A DNA stretch of 64,000 bases from Hypholoma sublateritium FD-334 SS-4. Taxonomy: Eukaryota > Basidiomycota > Agaricomycetes > Agaricales > Strophariaceae. A program made the translations under genes and the position numbers. Each line of letters starts with the position of its first letter. The first letter of the stretch is position 1. The notes below the pieces were generated by a model. It saw only the letters and a program-made list of their open reading frames with translations, was not told the DNA's origin and did no database searches. Below, piece after piece: positions 12,248 through 24,000 of the stretch. The DNA lies in NCBI GenBank assembly GCA_000827495.1, contig KN817525.1:1-64000 (forward strand), read 5' to 3'.

Positions 12248-13543
12248 TCAGCGCCAACTGCTGCCGTTGACGCTCCCGACAGAGCCGTTCGACGCCTTGT
12301 GTACGGTTGGCACCATCCGTCGGCGTTCCTGGAGGCAAATCATGGGTACGACGCCCTTCGGTGCGTCTCCTTTTCCAACGAACTGTACGAAGCCCCAGCC
12401 GTCTTGGTACTCCAACATGAGGCGCACAGTGTCGCCGACGCTCACGCGCAGCTCGTCCGTGAGCGTGGGCACGTACGGCGCGACGACTGTCATCAGACGG
12501 GGGCCGCGCGCCTCCGTGGCGAACGTTTTGACGCTGCTGCTGCCGCTCGCAGGCTCGCTGCCCGAGGGTGACGCGGCGGGCTCTGGTGGTGGGAGGACGA
12601 GGTCCTTCGGCGCGAATGACTCCGAGCGCGCAGGGCTCTCAACGGGCGCGACCTCCTCGGGCGTGGGCACGACGAGGGACTGCAACCCCGCCGCCTTCTC
12701 GCGCAGGGACGGCCGGTCGCGATGCTCCTTCTGCGTCGCAGGCGGTGTTGGCGGTGTTGGCGTTGCGCGGCTGAGCTCGGGCGGCGGCTGCGACGGGACG
12801 GGGATCGTGAACCCGTACTGCGCGTCGCTCGCGATATCGTAGGAAGGCGGCGGCGAGCCGACGAACTCGTCCGCGCGCGTCGTGATCCACGACGGCTTGC
12901 CGCGCTGCGACGCGCGGTTTTTCTCCGCAGTTGCTTTCGGCAGCGTGGGCAGGAGCATGCGGCTGTCCGCGTTCTTCACGCGGAGCGCGCTCGCGGGGGA
13001 CCGCCACCCAGACTCCTCGCTGCTCGACGCGCTCGTAGGCGTGACGGGCGAAAGTGCCTTGATGTGCGGGGCCAGGTCGACCTTGAGCGGGTACTCGTAC
13101 ACCGCGGCAGCGAACGGGTTCTTCTTCTCGACGAGCGCGCTCTGATCGAACATCGCGGACGGCGCTTGGTGTTTCTCAGATGCTCTGCGGAGTTTCCTGC
13201 GTCGGTAGAAGCAGAATAGAGTCGCTGTCCAAGAATCGCCGTCAGCTCGCAGTGCCAATCTTGATTCTGATGCCAGTGACCTACTCAAGATCAACACAAG
13301 CGCCAGAAATCCTGCAACTCCAGCAAACGCAGCTGTCGATGTGGGAATTCCGCTGACGACAGCAGGATACGGGGTCGCGCTCGTCGTGGCTGCAGGAACT
13401 GTTTGTGTTCCAGTGGTCCCGCTATCTTGTCGTGGTTCGAAGGCGCGCGCCTCGTCAGCGCGCGCTTCGTAAAAAGCCGTGAGAGGCTTATTCAATGGGA
13501 CTTTCAGCATGCGGCGGTGTGCATGTTTAAGTGCAAAATCCAT
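12248..13543 (-). CDS. One-pass membrane protein with C-terminal SH3 domain
   Basis: 431 residues if read through, or 411 if an internal 60-nt intron (13225-13284, donor GTAGGT, acceptor ACAG) is removed; the intron has no stop and keeps frame. A Thr-rich short N-terminal part leads into a hydrophobic span ('AGVAGFLALVLIL', near 73-86), a basic patch ('YRRRKLRR'), a long Ser/Pro-rich region and a C-terminal SH3 domain near 360-415 ('VVAPYVPTLTDELRVSVGD', 'DGWGFV', 'KGVVPMICL'). The layout resembles yeast Fus1 (membrane anchor plus cytoplasmic C-terminal SH3), but Fus1 orthology is only an inference. Very GC-rich coding sequence leaves long antisense open frames, which are shadows. An alternative start is Met12 (13510). 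Confidence 0.82.
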   Translation of the reverse strand: MDFALKHAHRRMLKVPLNKPLTAFYEARADEARAFEPRQDSGTTGTQTVPAATTSATPYPAVVSGIPTSTAAFAGVAGFLALVLILSRSLASESRLALRADGDSWTATLFCFYRRRKLRRASEKHQAPSAMFDQSALVEKKNPFAAAVYEYPLKVDLAPHIKALSPVTPTSASSSEESGWRSPASALRVKNADSRMLLPTLPKATAEKNRASQRGKPSWITTRADEFVGSPPPSYDIASDAQYGFTIPVPSQPPPELSRATPTPPTPPATQKEHRDRPSLREKAAGLQSLVVPTPEEVAPVESPARSESFAPKDLVLPPPEPAASPSGSEPASGSSSVKTFATEARGPRLMTVVAPYVPTLTDELRVSVGDTVRLMLEYQDGWGFVQFVGKGDAPKGVVPMICLQERRRMVPTVHKASNGSVGSVNGSSWR

Positions 13544-14187
13544 GATCGTTGTTGATGGAGGTCGTGGGTGGGTGGGTGGATATACAGGTTGGTCAATAAT
13601 CGTCGGAAGGCACCAAAGAACGGGAGGGATAGAGGAGACTGAAGGAGAAAAGGACAGGACAGGGTGCTTCGTACGATGATCACAGAATAACTACTCCCAC
13701 ATCCAACAACTTGGGGGGAAACCAAGGATGCAGAAGTGGTCAACCATATTCCTTTCCTTGAAATAGTACCACCGGTTCACAGCTGAGTTACCTGTATCAA
13801 TCTTGATGTGGACGCTCATCCAATCAATACGACGCCATAGTTTGAAGTACACCCGTCAGATTCCTGGTGAACACGCTAAAGTTAGGCAAGCCGCCCTCAC
13901 GGCCAATGAGCATTGCCATCAAATTAGTGCGAAGGGATGTCAAATCATGTTGGTTGCGACGGTCCCATCAGTACTGAGGGCATACATACATAGCACCATA
14001 GAGCATGCATATCACCCATAATAAAAAGAAACATGGGCCGAACGAACATCGTAGGCCACTCGGCGAAAATGCGCGGGGTACCATCAATCTTACCGCCGCC
14101 ACCCGGCCCTCCGCATGATGATGATGCTGAGGCCAGCATTCTCCAGCATATTCCCAGCCTGTCTGCCACAGGACCTGCCAAAATTGA
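13544..14187. other. Gap between SH3 gene and AAA+ gene
   Basis: Promoter side of the SH3 gene and 3' side of the AAA+ gene. A short minus-strand open frame (13945-14181) directly after the AAA+ stop has no recognisable domain and was not accepted. Nothing else seen. Confidence 0.45.
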
Positions 14188-17100
14188 CTAGATGATATCT
14201 ACCAGTTTATTGGATATAGCTCTGTGTAACGACCGCGCGCCCTCATCCTCACAGTACCCCGCAAGCGCGCTCTCGGTCACCGTCTGTATGGTCTCCGGCG
14301 CAAGCGTGCGCGCGAGCTCGCCGCCGAGGGTGTACAGTGCCTCTGAGCATATCGCGCGCTTTTCCTCCAGCGTGAAGGGCACGAATGGGAGCACCGTCGT
14401 TATTCGTGACAATATTGAAGCCTGCCATATGCCAGATGAGCGCCCGCCGCCAGGTAATTAATATGAAATGCGTACCCCCAGCCGTTCAGACACCTTCGGC
14501 CTGAGGAGCGCCATCAGTTCGACATATTCTTCCCGTGACATGACGCCCTCTCGATCCTTCCGTGCGTCACGGTGCTGAAATACAAGGTCATGGCCGACGT
14601 TAGAGGTTCCCAGCCATATGACGTTCTTGACATCGACATGGCGCTTTCCCGCCTCAAAGGCGCACCGCCCCAGTTCCCAAGGCATCAGCAGCGACCATAG
14701 CGTCTTCGGGTCTTCGGTTTTCTCAATTTCCTTTAGTTGAATAAGAATCATGAATATGACATTTAACCGGCTATCCGGTTGAGCCACTCACATCCAACAC
14801 AACGACGCATCTTTTGCCTTCGTTGTTTGTTAGAAATTCAGCAAGAGTACATGTTGTCGGTGTCTATGTACCGCATCATCAGTCAAAATGCCTCAAAGCA
14901 TCGCGGGAATTGATCGAGTACCTCGTACGGACTCATGGAGTGCGATTCCCAAAGGTTATGTGTTGATCGCAGAGTTGTCATGTTCACTGTATGTGTTGGG
15001 ACTTCCAAGAGTGAACCAACTACAGAAAGAACGCGTCTGTTTCAGGGGCTGCTGCATGTTGAGGCAGAGCATCGAACTCACATTTACGCGCAAGCAAACT
15101 CTTGCCGTGCCCGCTGGGACCTATAAACATCACACCAATGCGTTAGAACAATATCGAAAAGTAAGTTTAGCGCTAAAAATAGCTGACCACAGAGCATGAC
15201 AACCATCGGTGACACAGCCAGCTCTCTCGAGTGCATCGACAGGACCCTGAAAAGCTGTTCGAGAGCCCTATCCTGGCCAATGAGATCATATCGAACCCGG
15301 GTCAATGGGCGAAAGAAGGAGCGATGTATCAAGACCGACATCCTCTTCGTATGGATAGAATCAGCCCGTTCAAGATAATATCTGCAATAGCGCAATAAGC
15401 AACAAGCTCTCTTCATGCATCCGTGTTGCACGAATGGCACATACATACCTTGTGGCAGGATCTATCTCTTGCATCAGACTCCGCGGCCGTTCCTCGTCCT
15501 CCTGCGATGGTGAGTGCGCGGCTGCTGACACCTCAGCTTTCGTCGCCGCAGCCGGATCTGCACCATACGCTAGGAGCGCCTTCACGATCTCCAACTTATT
15601 CGTCAGTTTGTCGTTCCGGAGCGTGAACTCGAGCGCCGACTGCGGCCCGACACTCTCATTCGGGCCTGCCTCGCCGCTTGCCAGCACCTGGCGAACCTGC
15701 TCTACATTGTCGCTCGCGATGGCGAACATGAGAGTCGGCTTGGGAGTCTCGATGGTATATATGGGGTGCTGCAGGGATGATGCATGCGAGACGGGCGCGG
15801 TGAGCGGCGCGTCGGGTATAGGTCTACGGATAGTCTCGCCGTACGGGTCGCGCGAGAACCGGGCGGTATCGTCGTCGAAGTCGTCATCTTCAAGTTCGTG
15901 AATCGGCTCCGATAGCCGGCTGGATGGGCGAGAATAGTTTACGGATCTTCGCCAGGAAGCCACAGGGGCCGATTGTGGTGGGTCGTCAAGATTGGTAAGG
16001 GATTTTGGGAGATGAGAAGAAGGTGAAGTGGGAGAATGTTCCGAAGGTATTAAGCTATTACGAACGTGCAAGGGTAAAGGCGGCGAGCGGGTAGATGACA
16101 GCTGGTGGCAGAAAGTGAGTGAAAAGGTTTTACAGCAGTAGGTGGACGCGCACCAAACGGTTATCAGATAATGAATTTGTAGATGTTACACTTGTAGATG
16201 AAGCAGATTTGCGATTGATATTTCCTAAGGAAAGTAATTCCCGTCTGAACGACATACATTGAGGGACGAGGAACTTACCAGAATGAAAACTATGGACAGA
16301 ATTAGAAGACGAGGAATGCATACGTGAATGATTGTTGGGTCGTGAAGGGTATTTTGCATCAATGATAGTGGACTGCAATGAGGGAATTAGACATGAACCA
16401 CAATGTAGATATGTATGTATGTACTTACAAGCCGCAGAGGCTTCAAACCTTTGGGAAGAGAACTGGCAGATGTTGGCGAGTCGGAATCTTGAGAGTTTTC
16501 CCAGAGCCCTAGAGCAGGTACCACTGGATGGGTTTGCAAAGGCGACAGGGTCGAATTCTTCCCGTTATTCCGGCTAGTTATGAGACTCGACCTGTTGGCG
16601 CGGCCCTGGTCATATTCATTATAAGTAACAAACAACAGGAGGGGAAATAGAAAAAATTGCATACCAAGGCGAATGTGCTCCTAAAACCAATGGGTATCTT
16701 TCGTGAAACCTCAACTTCCTGACCATAAGGGCTCTGGCTTCGAGGGCGTTGTCCAATGTTTTTGTCGGAGAACGGAGACTGCCGACCCATTGAAGAATCA
16801 ATGGATGTGATAGGGGAGGAAGATGAATTGGGCGAGTCTGCGGTTATTGTGCCAGAGCGCTTCCTGTTCGGGGGCGGCGGAGTGAAAACGCGCTCTCGAA
16901 GAGAACTCAAAGGCGTAGAAGAATTGGACTGGGCCGAAGGGGTTGGCCGTCCGGGGCTGGAGGGTACTTGAACTAAATTTGAAGGTTCAGAAGGAGGGCT
17001 CCTATCAAAGGAAAGTGCGGAATAGGAGCTGTACAGAGAATCCAAAGTGTCATTTTCGGTTGTGTCGTTTTCATTCGACTCGGCAACTAGTGGACTTTTG

Positions 17101-18599
17101 AGATACGCCAAATATGCCGTGTCGTCATCGAATGAAGTTGATAGAGCTTCAACTGACGTAGAAGCGTCGTCGTCGTCTGCATCATTTAATAAAGAAGAGT
17201 TTTCAATTTCGGGGATCGACGAGTGTGCAGCCTCTTCCCCCACTTGGAATTCGATTGTTGCATTTAGGAAATCTATCGGCGTAGTGTTGATATGGGAGAC
17301 AGCTGATTCAACATCGCGCTGAACAGAGTCTTCGTGTACATTGCCCATGTAGACAGCCGTATCGCCGCCTTCCGAGTCCCAAACAGATGTGTGCCCATTT
17401 AGTTCCAATGCGTCTTCTCGTGCGCTGTCGTTAGAATCGCTCATCTGTTCGTCGTCGGACGAGGAGTCTAGATCTTCGAGTCCTTCAGCCTGGGACAACG
17501 CCGAAGGACTTCCCAAGGGTGTGAGGTAAGCAGTTTGATCGTCTTGCCCTTTAGGAGAATCGAGATCAAGGTCCAAAGGTTCAATATCGTCAGTGTCATG
17601 TGGAAAGACCGTTCGCGCAGGAGATACAGGAGTGCGGGGCATGAAAGCAGTCAGGTGGGGCGAAGATATGCGCGATGAATGCACGCCGAATGGCGAAGAG
17701 AGAAGGTCGAAAGTAGAACTGACGGAGGGGCTGCGAGGTGGCGAGGAAAGCAAGGGCGCAGGTGGTTTCCAAGTGTCGGCATATCCAGAGTCAAATGAAT
17801 TGGACTCTCTCTCAGAACTACGGTGTAATTGAAAGAATGGGCCAAGACGGAGGGTCGACACCTCGATGGGGGATAGGAGGCTCGATGTAGATGCCAACGA
17901 ATGTCTATTGCTGAAGTCGGCAGCTTCGTGATCAGGAGATGGTACCCAATTTTGGCGTCGCATTTCTTGTCTGGGACTCGTAAGACTAGTATGAACAGGT
18001 TCGTCGGTACTCTCCGCCATGAATTCCTGTGGAGGCTGCAACGCCGTGTTGTCTTCATCGTAGTCAGAAATGGCTGTCCAGTTTCCATCTGAGTCGATGT
18101 CTGAATCTTCATAGCTGACAAAATGCTGCTCCTCCGCCGTCTCGTCGTTCGGTTGCGAGTACTGTCCAAATCCCAAATCATTGACCAGAGTCGGCAGACT
18201 TTCTTCCCAGACGTCCGACTCTACAGACGACAGCCCCACCTCCGCTCGCTCACCATTTTCGTCGGGATTTGGGTCGGCAACAACGTCACCCAGTGCAAGC
18301 AACAACCCAGTTGTTCTTGGTGACCGAGGCGACGAGCATACACTCGGGGGAGAGTTTATCACGACGCGGGGTGGATTGTGAGGACTTCTCGAGCCGCTGA
18401 CCTCCTGCACCCCCTTCGCTTCCCTGTCTACCTGTGACGACGCGGTATGGAGGAAATTACACGACTCAGAGAACATGCAGCGCCCTTGCTGGTAAAAGGG
18501 GCAGGGTCGTGCTAGGTAATGAAACAGTCAGTTAAATTGCGGTGAGTTTTGGGCAGAAAACATACTCTTGACGCGCCATGAAGGATCTGGCAAAACCAT
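14188..18599 (-). CDS. CCCH zinc finger - ankyrin - ClpB-like AAA+ ATPase
   Basis: Twelve exons (18566-18599, 16665-18511, 16429-16605, 16279-16372, 16154-16224, 15449-16101, 15188-15381, 15082-15120, 14922-15019, 14792-14863, 14476-14730, 14188-14421) total 3,768 nt, 1,255 residues, all in phase. Residues 15-33 form C-x7-C-x5-C-x3-H ('CPFYQQGRCMFSESCNFLH'), a CCCH finger expected to bind RNA. A long acidic, Ser/Pro-rich region follows. Ankyrin-like helices sit near 863-925. The AAA+ module has Walker A 'GPSGHGKS' (1024-1031), Walker B 'CVVVLDEIE' (near 1088), sensor 1 'GTSN' and sensor 2 'GARSL', as in ClpB/Skd3 C-terminal ATPases. No mitochondrial presequence is apparent. The alternative is two adjacent genes, but I see no stop, promoter or ATG start between the parts. 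Function is inferred: an RNA-linked or cytosolic AAA+ remodeller. Confidence 0.78.
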
Positions 18600-18781
18600 T
18601 GCAGGACATCGACCTGGTCGTCCGTCAAGGTTATCCCGGTGGCGAAGGGAAATGGTGTCGTCCGTTGAAAATGACAGTTCATGATCCCAACAAGAGATTA
18701 TTGAGTGCAACCGACACGTGACCGAGATTCCTCCGCGACAACTCGGAGGCAATTCTGCGGTGACGTTTACCTAATACTCGA
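18600..18781. promoter_or_regulatory. Divergent promoter, CCCH-AAA+ gene and glutaredoxin-like gene
   Basis: The two start codons are only 182 bp apart on opposite strands, so a shared or overlapping promoter is likely. No specific motif was assigned. Confidence 0.6.
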
Positions 18782-19221
18782 ATGGCTTTCCGTAACGCAC
18801 GCATCCCCCGTCTCACCCTCTTTTCTGGTCCCAATTGCTCTCTTTGCGACGTAAGGCAGACAAACCACATGATAAACCCAGTCTAATGCCTCTAATAGAC
18901 CGCAAAATCAGCTCTGATCAAAGTCCGACAACAGGTGCGCAACGGACGATCCTTCGTCAGATCAATGGGTTATTTATTACGCGTCTTTAGCGCGACTTCC
19001 AACTGGATACGGTCAATATCCAGGACGCGGGCCAGGAAAAGTGGAAGAGGAAATATGTCTATTGGATTCCGGCGCTGCACCTCGAAGGCAAGGAAATCGC
19101 CAAGGGTCGATGGGACGAGACTGTAGTCCTCCAAGCGCTGAAGGAATGGGACCAGAGCCAGAATCAGAGTCAGCCCTCAGCCGCGACGCGGGAAGAGACG
19201 CCGACGGATACGACGAAATAA
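18782..19221 (+). CDS. Glutaredoxin-like protein (DUF836 / YDR286C type)
   Basis: Three exons (18782-18850, 18899-18934, 18991-19221) give 111 residues. The N-terminus has the thioredoxin-fold beta strand and redox motif 'LFSGPNCSLCD' (CxxC), then 'YWIPALHLEGKEI' with the cis-Pro position typical of the fold. This matches the small DUF836 glutaredoxin-like family (yeast YDR286C, human C5orf63). Target and cellular site are unknown; the N-terminal 'FRNARIPRL' could be a weak mitochondrial signal. Its 3' coding end overlaps the next gene in a different frame. Confidence 0.87.
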
Positions 19222-20321
19222 CACCCCTTTTTTTCTACCAACATTCCCGCGGTGACTTGCCCGCCGGCTGGGAGCAGTACGGGGTCTTCGAGCGCGCCCA
19301 CGTCGACGTGCTCGGGCTTGCGGAACTCACACCGTCCAATGAATTCGAAAATATTTCGCGCTGCTTCAACTGTGGTGACCCGGACCACAAGATCCCTGAA
19401 TGCCCTATGCGTGTGAATCGCGAGCTCGTTGCACTGTCACGTCAATACTACCAATTTTATCAGGGCAGTACTACTGCGTGGAAGAGAATACACTCCGTGG
19501 AGGCCTGGCGGCAGCAGCGCCTGGATTGGTTGGAAGAATTTGAGCCCGGTAAAATCAAAGGCGAGCTGCTGAAGGGAGCGCTCCGCGATGAATACGCCAA
19601 TGAGGAAGAATGGCTGAAAAACATCTCACTCTGGGGATACCCGCGCGGTTGGGTGAGTCAGAAAGACCCCCGAGAACTGGCCAGGGCGCGCATCTGGAAT
19701 GAAAACGAAGGCGACGCTGAAGATGATGTAGACCATGATACCGTGTTCGAGATACACGGAGACGGAGACGTCGTAGAAACTTTATCCTTCCGAGATGCTT
19801 TCCCCATCGTCATGCACGGTCAAAATTTGAGGGCACCGACCTCTTCCAAAAGCTGTGGCCGCTCAAACAGTTTAACCGTTACTTCAAGCTCAAACCCGCC
19901 TCCCGCAGCTGAACTCATACGTTGGGCTCATTATCCACCCAGCTATTTCTCCTCGCAGCATCTTGTCCTATACCGCCCGCCTGTTCCCAGGGAAACATGG
20001 TCCAGCACAATCTTTGAGAACACCGAGGCATACTTGTACCAGTTCTACCGCGCCGCACGCCCTCCACCACCTCCCTCTGAAGCCCCTCCTCCGCTGCCAC
20101 CTTCTCCACCTCCGCCATTACCCCCAAACCCTCCGCCTCCACACCCACTTAGCACTCCTCCACTACCCCCGAAATTTCCTCCACCGCTGTTTCCACCGCC
20201 ACCACCATCGCCACCTCGGATGGATGATGCCGAGCATGGCGGAACACCACTTGAATCCACTAATCACGACGAGCAAGACGATCTATCTGAAGCCGACATG
20301 GATTTCTCGGATTCGGAATGA
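19146..20321 (+). CDS. ZCCHC8-like zinc-knuckle and PSP-domain protein
   Basis: Open without introns. A CCHC knuckle 'CFNCGDPDHKIPEC' (C-x2-C-x4-H-x4-C) is followed by 'MRVNRELVALSRQYYQFYQ' and a PSP domain block ('FEPGKIKGELLKGALR', then 'GYPRGWV'). This order is that of ZCCHC8, a scaffold of nuclear exosome targeting (NEXT) complexes that works with an Mtr4-type helicase. The C-terminus is a proline-rich tract (about 20055-20215) and an acidic tail. The last ATG before the knuckle is at 19146, giving 391 residues; 19110 and 19041 are upstream alternatives. Every one of these starts lies inside the glutaredoxin-like coding region, so the two genes overlap by at least 76 nt, or the start is supplied by splicing I cannot see. 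Confidence 0.83.
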   Translation: MGPEPESESALSRDAGRDADGYDEITPLFFYQHSRGDLPAGWEQYGVFERAHVDVLGLAELTPSNEFENISRCFNCGDPDHKIPECPMRVNRELVALSRQYYQFYQGSTTAWKRIHSVEAWRQQRLDWLEEFEPGKIKGELLKGALRDEYANEEEWLKNISLWGYPRGWVSQKDPRELARARIWNENEGDAEDDVDHDTVFEIHGDGDVVETLSFRDAFPIVMHGQNLRAPTSSKSCGRSNSLTVTSSSNPPPAAELIRWAHYPPSYFSSQHLVLYRPPVPRETWSSTIFENTEAYLYQFYRAARPPPPPSEAPPPLPPSPPPPLPPNPPPPHPLSTPPLPPKFPPPLFPPPPPSPPRMDDAEHGGTPLESTNHDEQDDLSEADMDFSDSE

Positions 20322-21013
20322 TCAATATTTTAACCCTCCTTATCTTGACTGATCATTGTATCATATTGCACCCTAATCGCCCCTTTTGCAACGTTCAAAG
20401 CTAATTGACCTTCCGCATCGCGCCTTTGTATCATTAGATTTAGATATAGTACACGCTATCACTTTTGTTGTCATGCACTTGTTGAAATTTTAGGCTGTCA
20501 AACACACTGCTCAGTGCTCGATCCCGATATCGATATCCTTTCTTGCTGCCCACACCAAACTGGACAGTCCTACGTCAGCTCGCCTCCCGAGCTGCCGCAT
20601 TCTGCTATAGATAACATTCACGTCCCTGATGTGACTGCGTATTCAGCGCTTTCCTACGGATCCCATTTATTTATTTAAGTCTCATCTGCTGAACGTCAGA
20701 CTAATACTTCGAACGAAAGAAACAAAGTTCGTGATCATCTATGTACCAGTGCCTCCCATGATTAACAACGTTACCTGTTGCTCACTGACAGAGGGCAGAT
20801 GTGTTCTTGATCACGAAGATATGGTCAAAACTCACACTTCTTTGTGTGTGGCCCCCGGTTTCGAGTTGCTGCGACTGGAGGGTCAAGGAATTTGAACGGG
20901 AAACATCGATCCATATTGTCCTACTATAAGAACGAAAACATAGGATTACGAAGACATATACTGATTCAGCATACACGGTTGACACTCTGTCCACTGCCGA
21001 ATGCCCTACGTAG
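20322..21013. other. Convergent 3' region
   Basis: Between the ends of the ZCCHC8-like gene (+) and the large unknown gene (-). No gene, repeat or structure seen. Confidence 0.5.
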
Positions 21014-24000
21014 TTAGAAATCTATCAAAGGTCCCTTTAACATAGCAACCTTGATATCACTCCAGATTCTGTGAACATTTGTGAGTAATACGGCCGTGCC
21101 AGAAATGCGTCGTGACTCACTGCTTGAATATGAAAGTGATGAGCTCGGCCGGCATGGCGGGATTGAATGTGGCATTCAAGCTAAATGGCTGGTCGGCCAT
21201 GACCCATTCAATGCGGGCGGTGAAGGGCTTTGACATCTTCCCACCGGCGCCAACCATACCGCGCAGCGATCCCGAGAGGTGTATGACGCGTAAGTCGAAG
21301 AGCCTGAGAGCACGGGCGGCAACCCATTGTCCGATGTCGAGAGCCTCCTTCCCGGCCACTCGAGCAAGTTCCAACGCTGCCTTTGCTCCGAGGAGGGTGA
21401 CCGAAGCATCGCGCGCGATGTTCAGCGCGGTCTTTGCTAGGAGGTAAGCGAGGTATTCGGTACAGGATGCGAGGCCCACCAGCGCCTCTGTAGCTGCTCG
21501 GAATGCCGCGCTGCTGGTTTCTTGGAAGACCCGCAGAGCCTCCTTCGCCAGCTGGAGCGCGCCCCACTCCACGCCGATCCTAGTGAATGTCAGCGTCTTC
21601 TCGGCAGCACTGACGGCGATGCGGCTTGTGTCGTCGGCAGTTTGCAGGGCTCCTTTCGCAAGCTGAAGCGAGCCGCGAGTAAGTAGTTTGGTCGCTTCAA
21701 GTGTTCTTTCTGCGGTCTTGAAGGTGGCCTGCGCAGTGATATAGTTCGTGGATGTGAGCACTGCCTTCGCCACCCAAAGGGCACCCTCAGCAGTAGCCTT
21801 GGATGTTTCGAGAGTACCGACGGCAATGTAGAGGCCCGCGATTGCCCCCTTTTTCCAGAACTCCCTCCAGGATGCGTCTTCGTATTCGCGAATTTTCCCC
21901 TTTACATCGTTGATTTGGTTCCGTAGACTGTCCACCTCCCGGAGAGCACTGTCAATTTTACCCTGCGCAGAACCAAAGGCATCATTGAACGCGCGCTCGG
22001 CCCTGTCGACTTCGCCCTGCGCCTGGCTGAGAGCGCCAACAGCAGCGCGTTCGGCATTGTCGACGCCGTGTTGGGCGTCCTGCATAGCTTGAGCCCGACT
22101 CCGGTTCGCGGCGTGCACAGCGCCCTCGGCATTGACCATAGCAGAGTCGTAGACATTCTGCGCGTCGGTTATGTCAGATTGCAGGCGGTTGAACTCCGCG
22201 TTGTAAGAATCGATAATTCTGTTGCTTTCGGTGGTAACGTTGTGGTTCTTTTCATCCCAGGTTTTTTGCGCGGCGTCCAACTTTGCTTGCTCCCGGTCAA
22301 CGGCAGCCCTCCAGTCATTTCCGGCATCGTCGACGGCCTTTTGGGCTGCATCAATACCACCACTAGCGGCTCGTCGAGCTTGGTCAAATTGCATGATGAC
22401 CTGGTCGTGGACGTATTGGAGGATGTGTTGTTCGAGGATGGCGTCGAACAAGAAATCGGCATCGGACAGATCTTTGAAGTCGATGCTTCCTTCAAGGCTC
22501 GCAGTAAGCTGGAAGTACAACAGATCCGTGAACTTGAGTTTCCTGAAAAAAGGGTAAGAACTCTGGATTTTGCTAGTACCATTTGCAGACATACGTGAAG
22601 AATTTGAACTTGGGAGAAGGTAGGATATCGATCTCCACTTTGACAGTAGCCTCTGCCTCAAACAAAGAGATGACGCCGTCGATGAGTAAGTGTTGAGTCG
22701 CAAGGCCAATTTCGCATTCAACGATTGCACGTGGACCGGTAGTTCCACGAACTGTGAGGGGCCCCAGGGTGAAGTTATCGACACCGCCCTTGATTGTTAC
22801 TTGAGTTGGTTCGACGACTGGTGGAGGAGGATGTAAGTATTCTAATACCGAGTGGCTCAGAGTTAGAGTGAAAAACGCACCACATTTGATATCGGCTCGC
22901 TTTCCAAAAATTATCATATCCGCTTGGAAGGATAAACCTCGGGGATAGACAATGGAACCGATAGTTACACCTGCGGGGCAAATATGCAGTTTAACCTCCT
23001 TGAAATCGAGGAAATCTCTGGGCGGTTCAGGTATGGCGGTTCCGATAATATTGCTTGCCAGTGCAGAAACGTCGGTGATATTCAGCGATCTGACTTCCGT
23101 ATAAAGTAGCTCCTCTATGTTTAGCGATTAGTCATGCATATTGATATTCAACTCATATATACTCACTCATGGGATCTTCATTGACGCTGAGGGCTAGCTG
23201 CGCCTCAGTGCTCCCAATCATCAAGCCTCCTTGCAAGGCAAAGCCACTGCAGAGACGCCGATCAGTGTTTTATTCTACTTCGAATAGCGATTGGATACCT
23301 TGGCGTTCCCGTCGAGAGGAATTGTGCAAAGATGATGTCAACGGACAACGCCAAATTCGGTCCAACCTTAACTTGTTGACTGACTCCGAGAGGATTAACC
23401 CACCAACCCGACATCTGTCCTGTGGCGCTGGCACCCATAAGATTAGTGCTGAGGAAAAGCGAAAAGAGAAGGGGTGTTGGAGAATGGGCAACAGGGACCT
23501 TTAGACCGGCATTGAGAACAAGCTGGACAGGTTTTGTTTGAATAGTCATCGTCAGCGGCGTGGTGGTGATCCCATTCCCAAGACTCAAGACGGTGGGCGT
23601 CGGGAAGAACACATCTAACGCGAAACCTTTTGCCTTAGACCAGCCTGCGCTGAGAGTGAGCCCTGGAACAGGTCCTCGCATAAGCGAATTCAGGTCCCCA
23701 ATCTCGCTCAACACAGCGCAGAATTGGACACCTAATCGAAAGTTCAGTTCCCGGTGTCTCTTGATCATGGAATAGAAAAATCTTACCTTGATGGAAGGAA
23801 TAACCACTCGTGATCATGTTGCCCAAGCTGGGGTCGTCTCGAGAAGCAGCCACGAACACGGCCTGTGTAAGGGCAAGATCTAACGCCGTCCCTTTGACTT
23901 CGGGGACAATCTTCGAAAGCGCCAAGGATGTGTCGCCTACGGTCAACGCTGCAAGAACCGTCCATTCGAGTGACTTCTTCGCAGCATCGGGCGACCGATA

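Noticed and set aside
12267..13219. Several long plus-strand open frames antisense to the SH3 gene
   Set aside because: They are shadows of very GC-rich coding sequence; the minus strand has a membrane span and an SH3 domain in order.
13945..14181. 78-codon minus-strand open frame just after the AAA+ stop
   Set aside because: No domain or plausible splice link to the AAA+ exon; probably downstream untranslated sequence.
14188..16101. Treating the ankyrin/AAA+ part as a separate gene
   Set aside because: The joined exons keep phase, and no ATG start or in-frame stop separates the parts. Kept as the stated alternative only.
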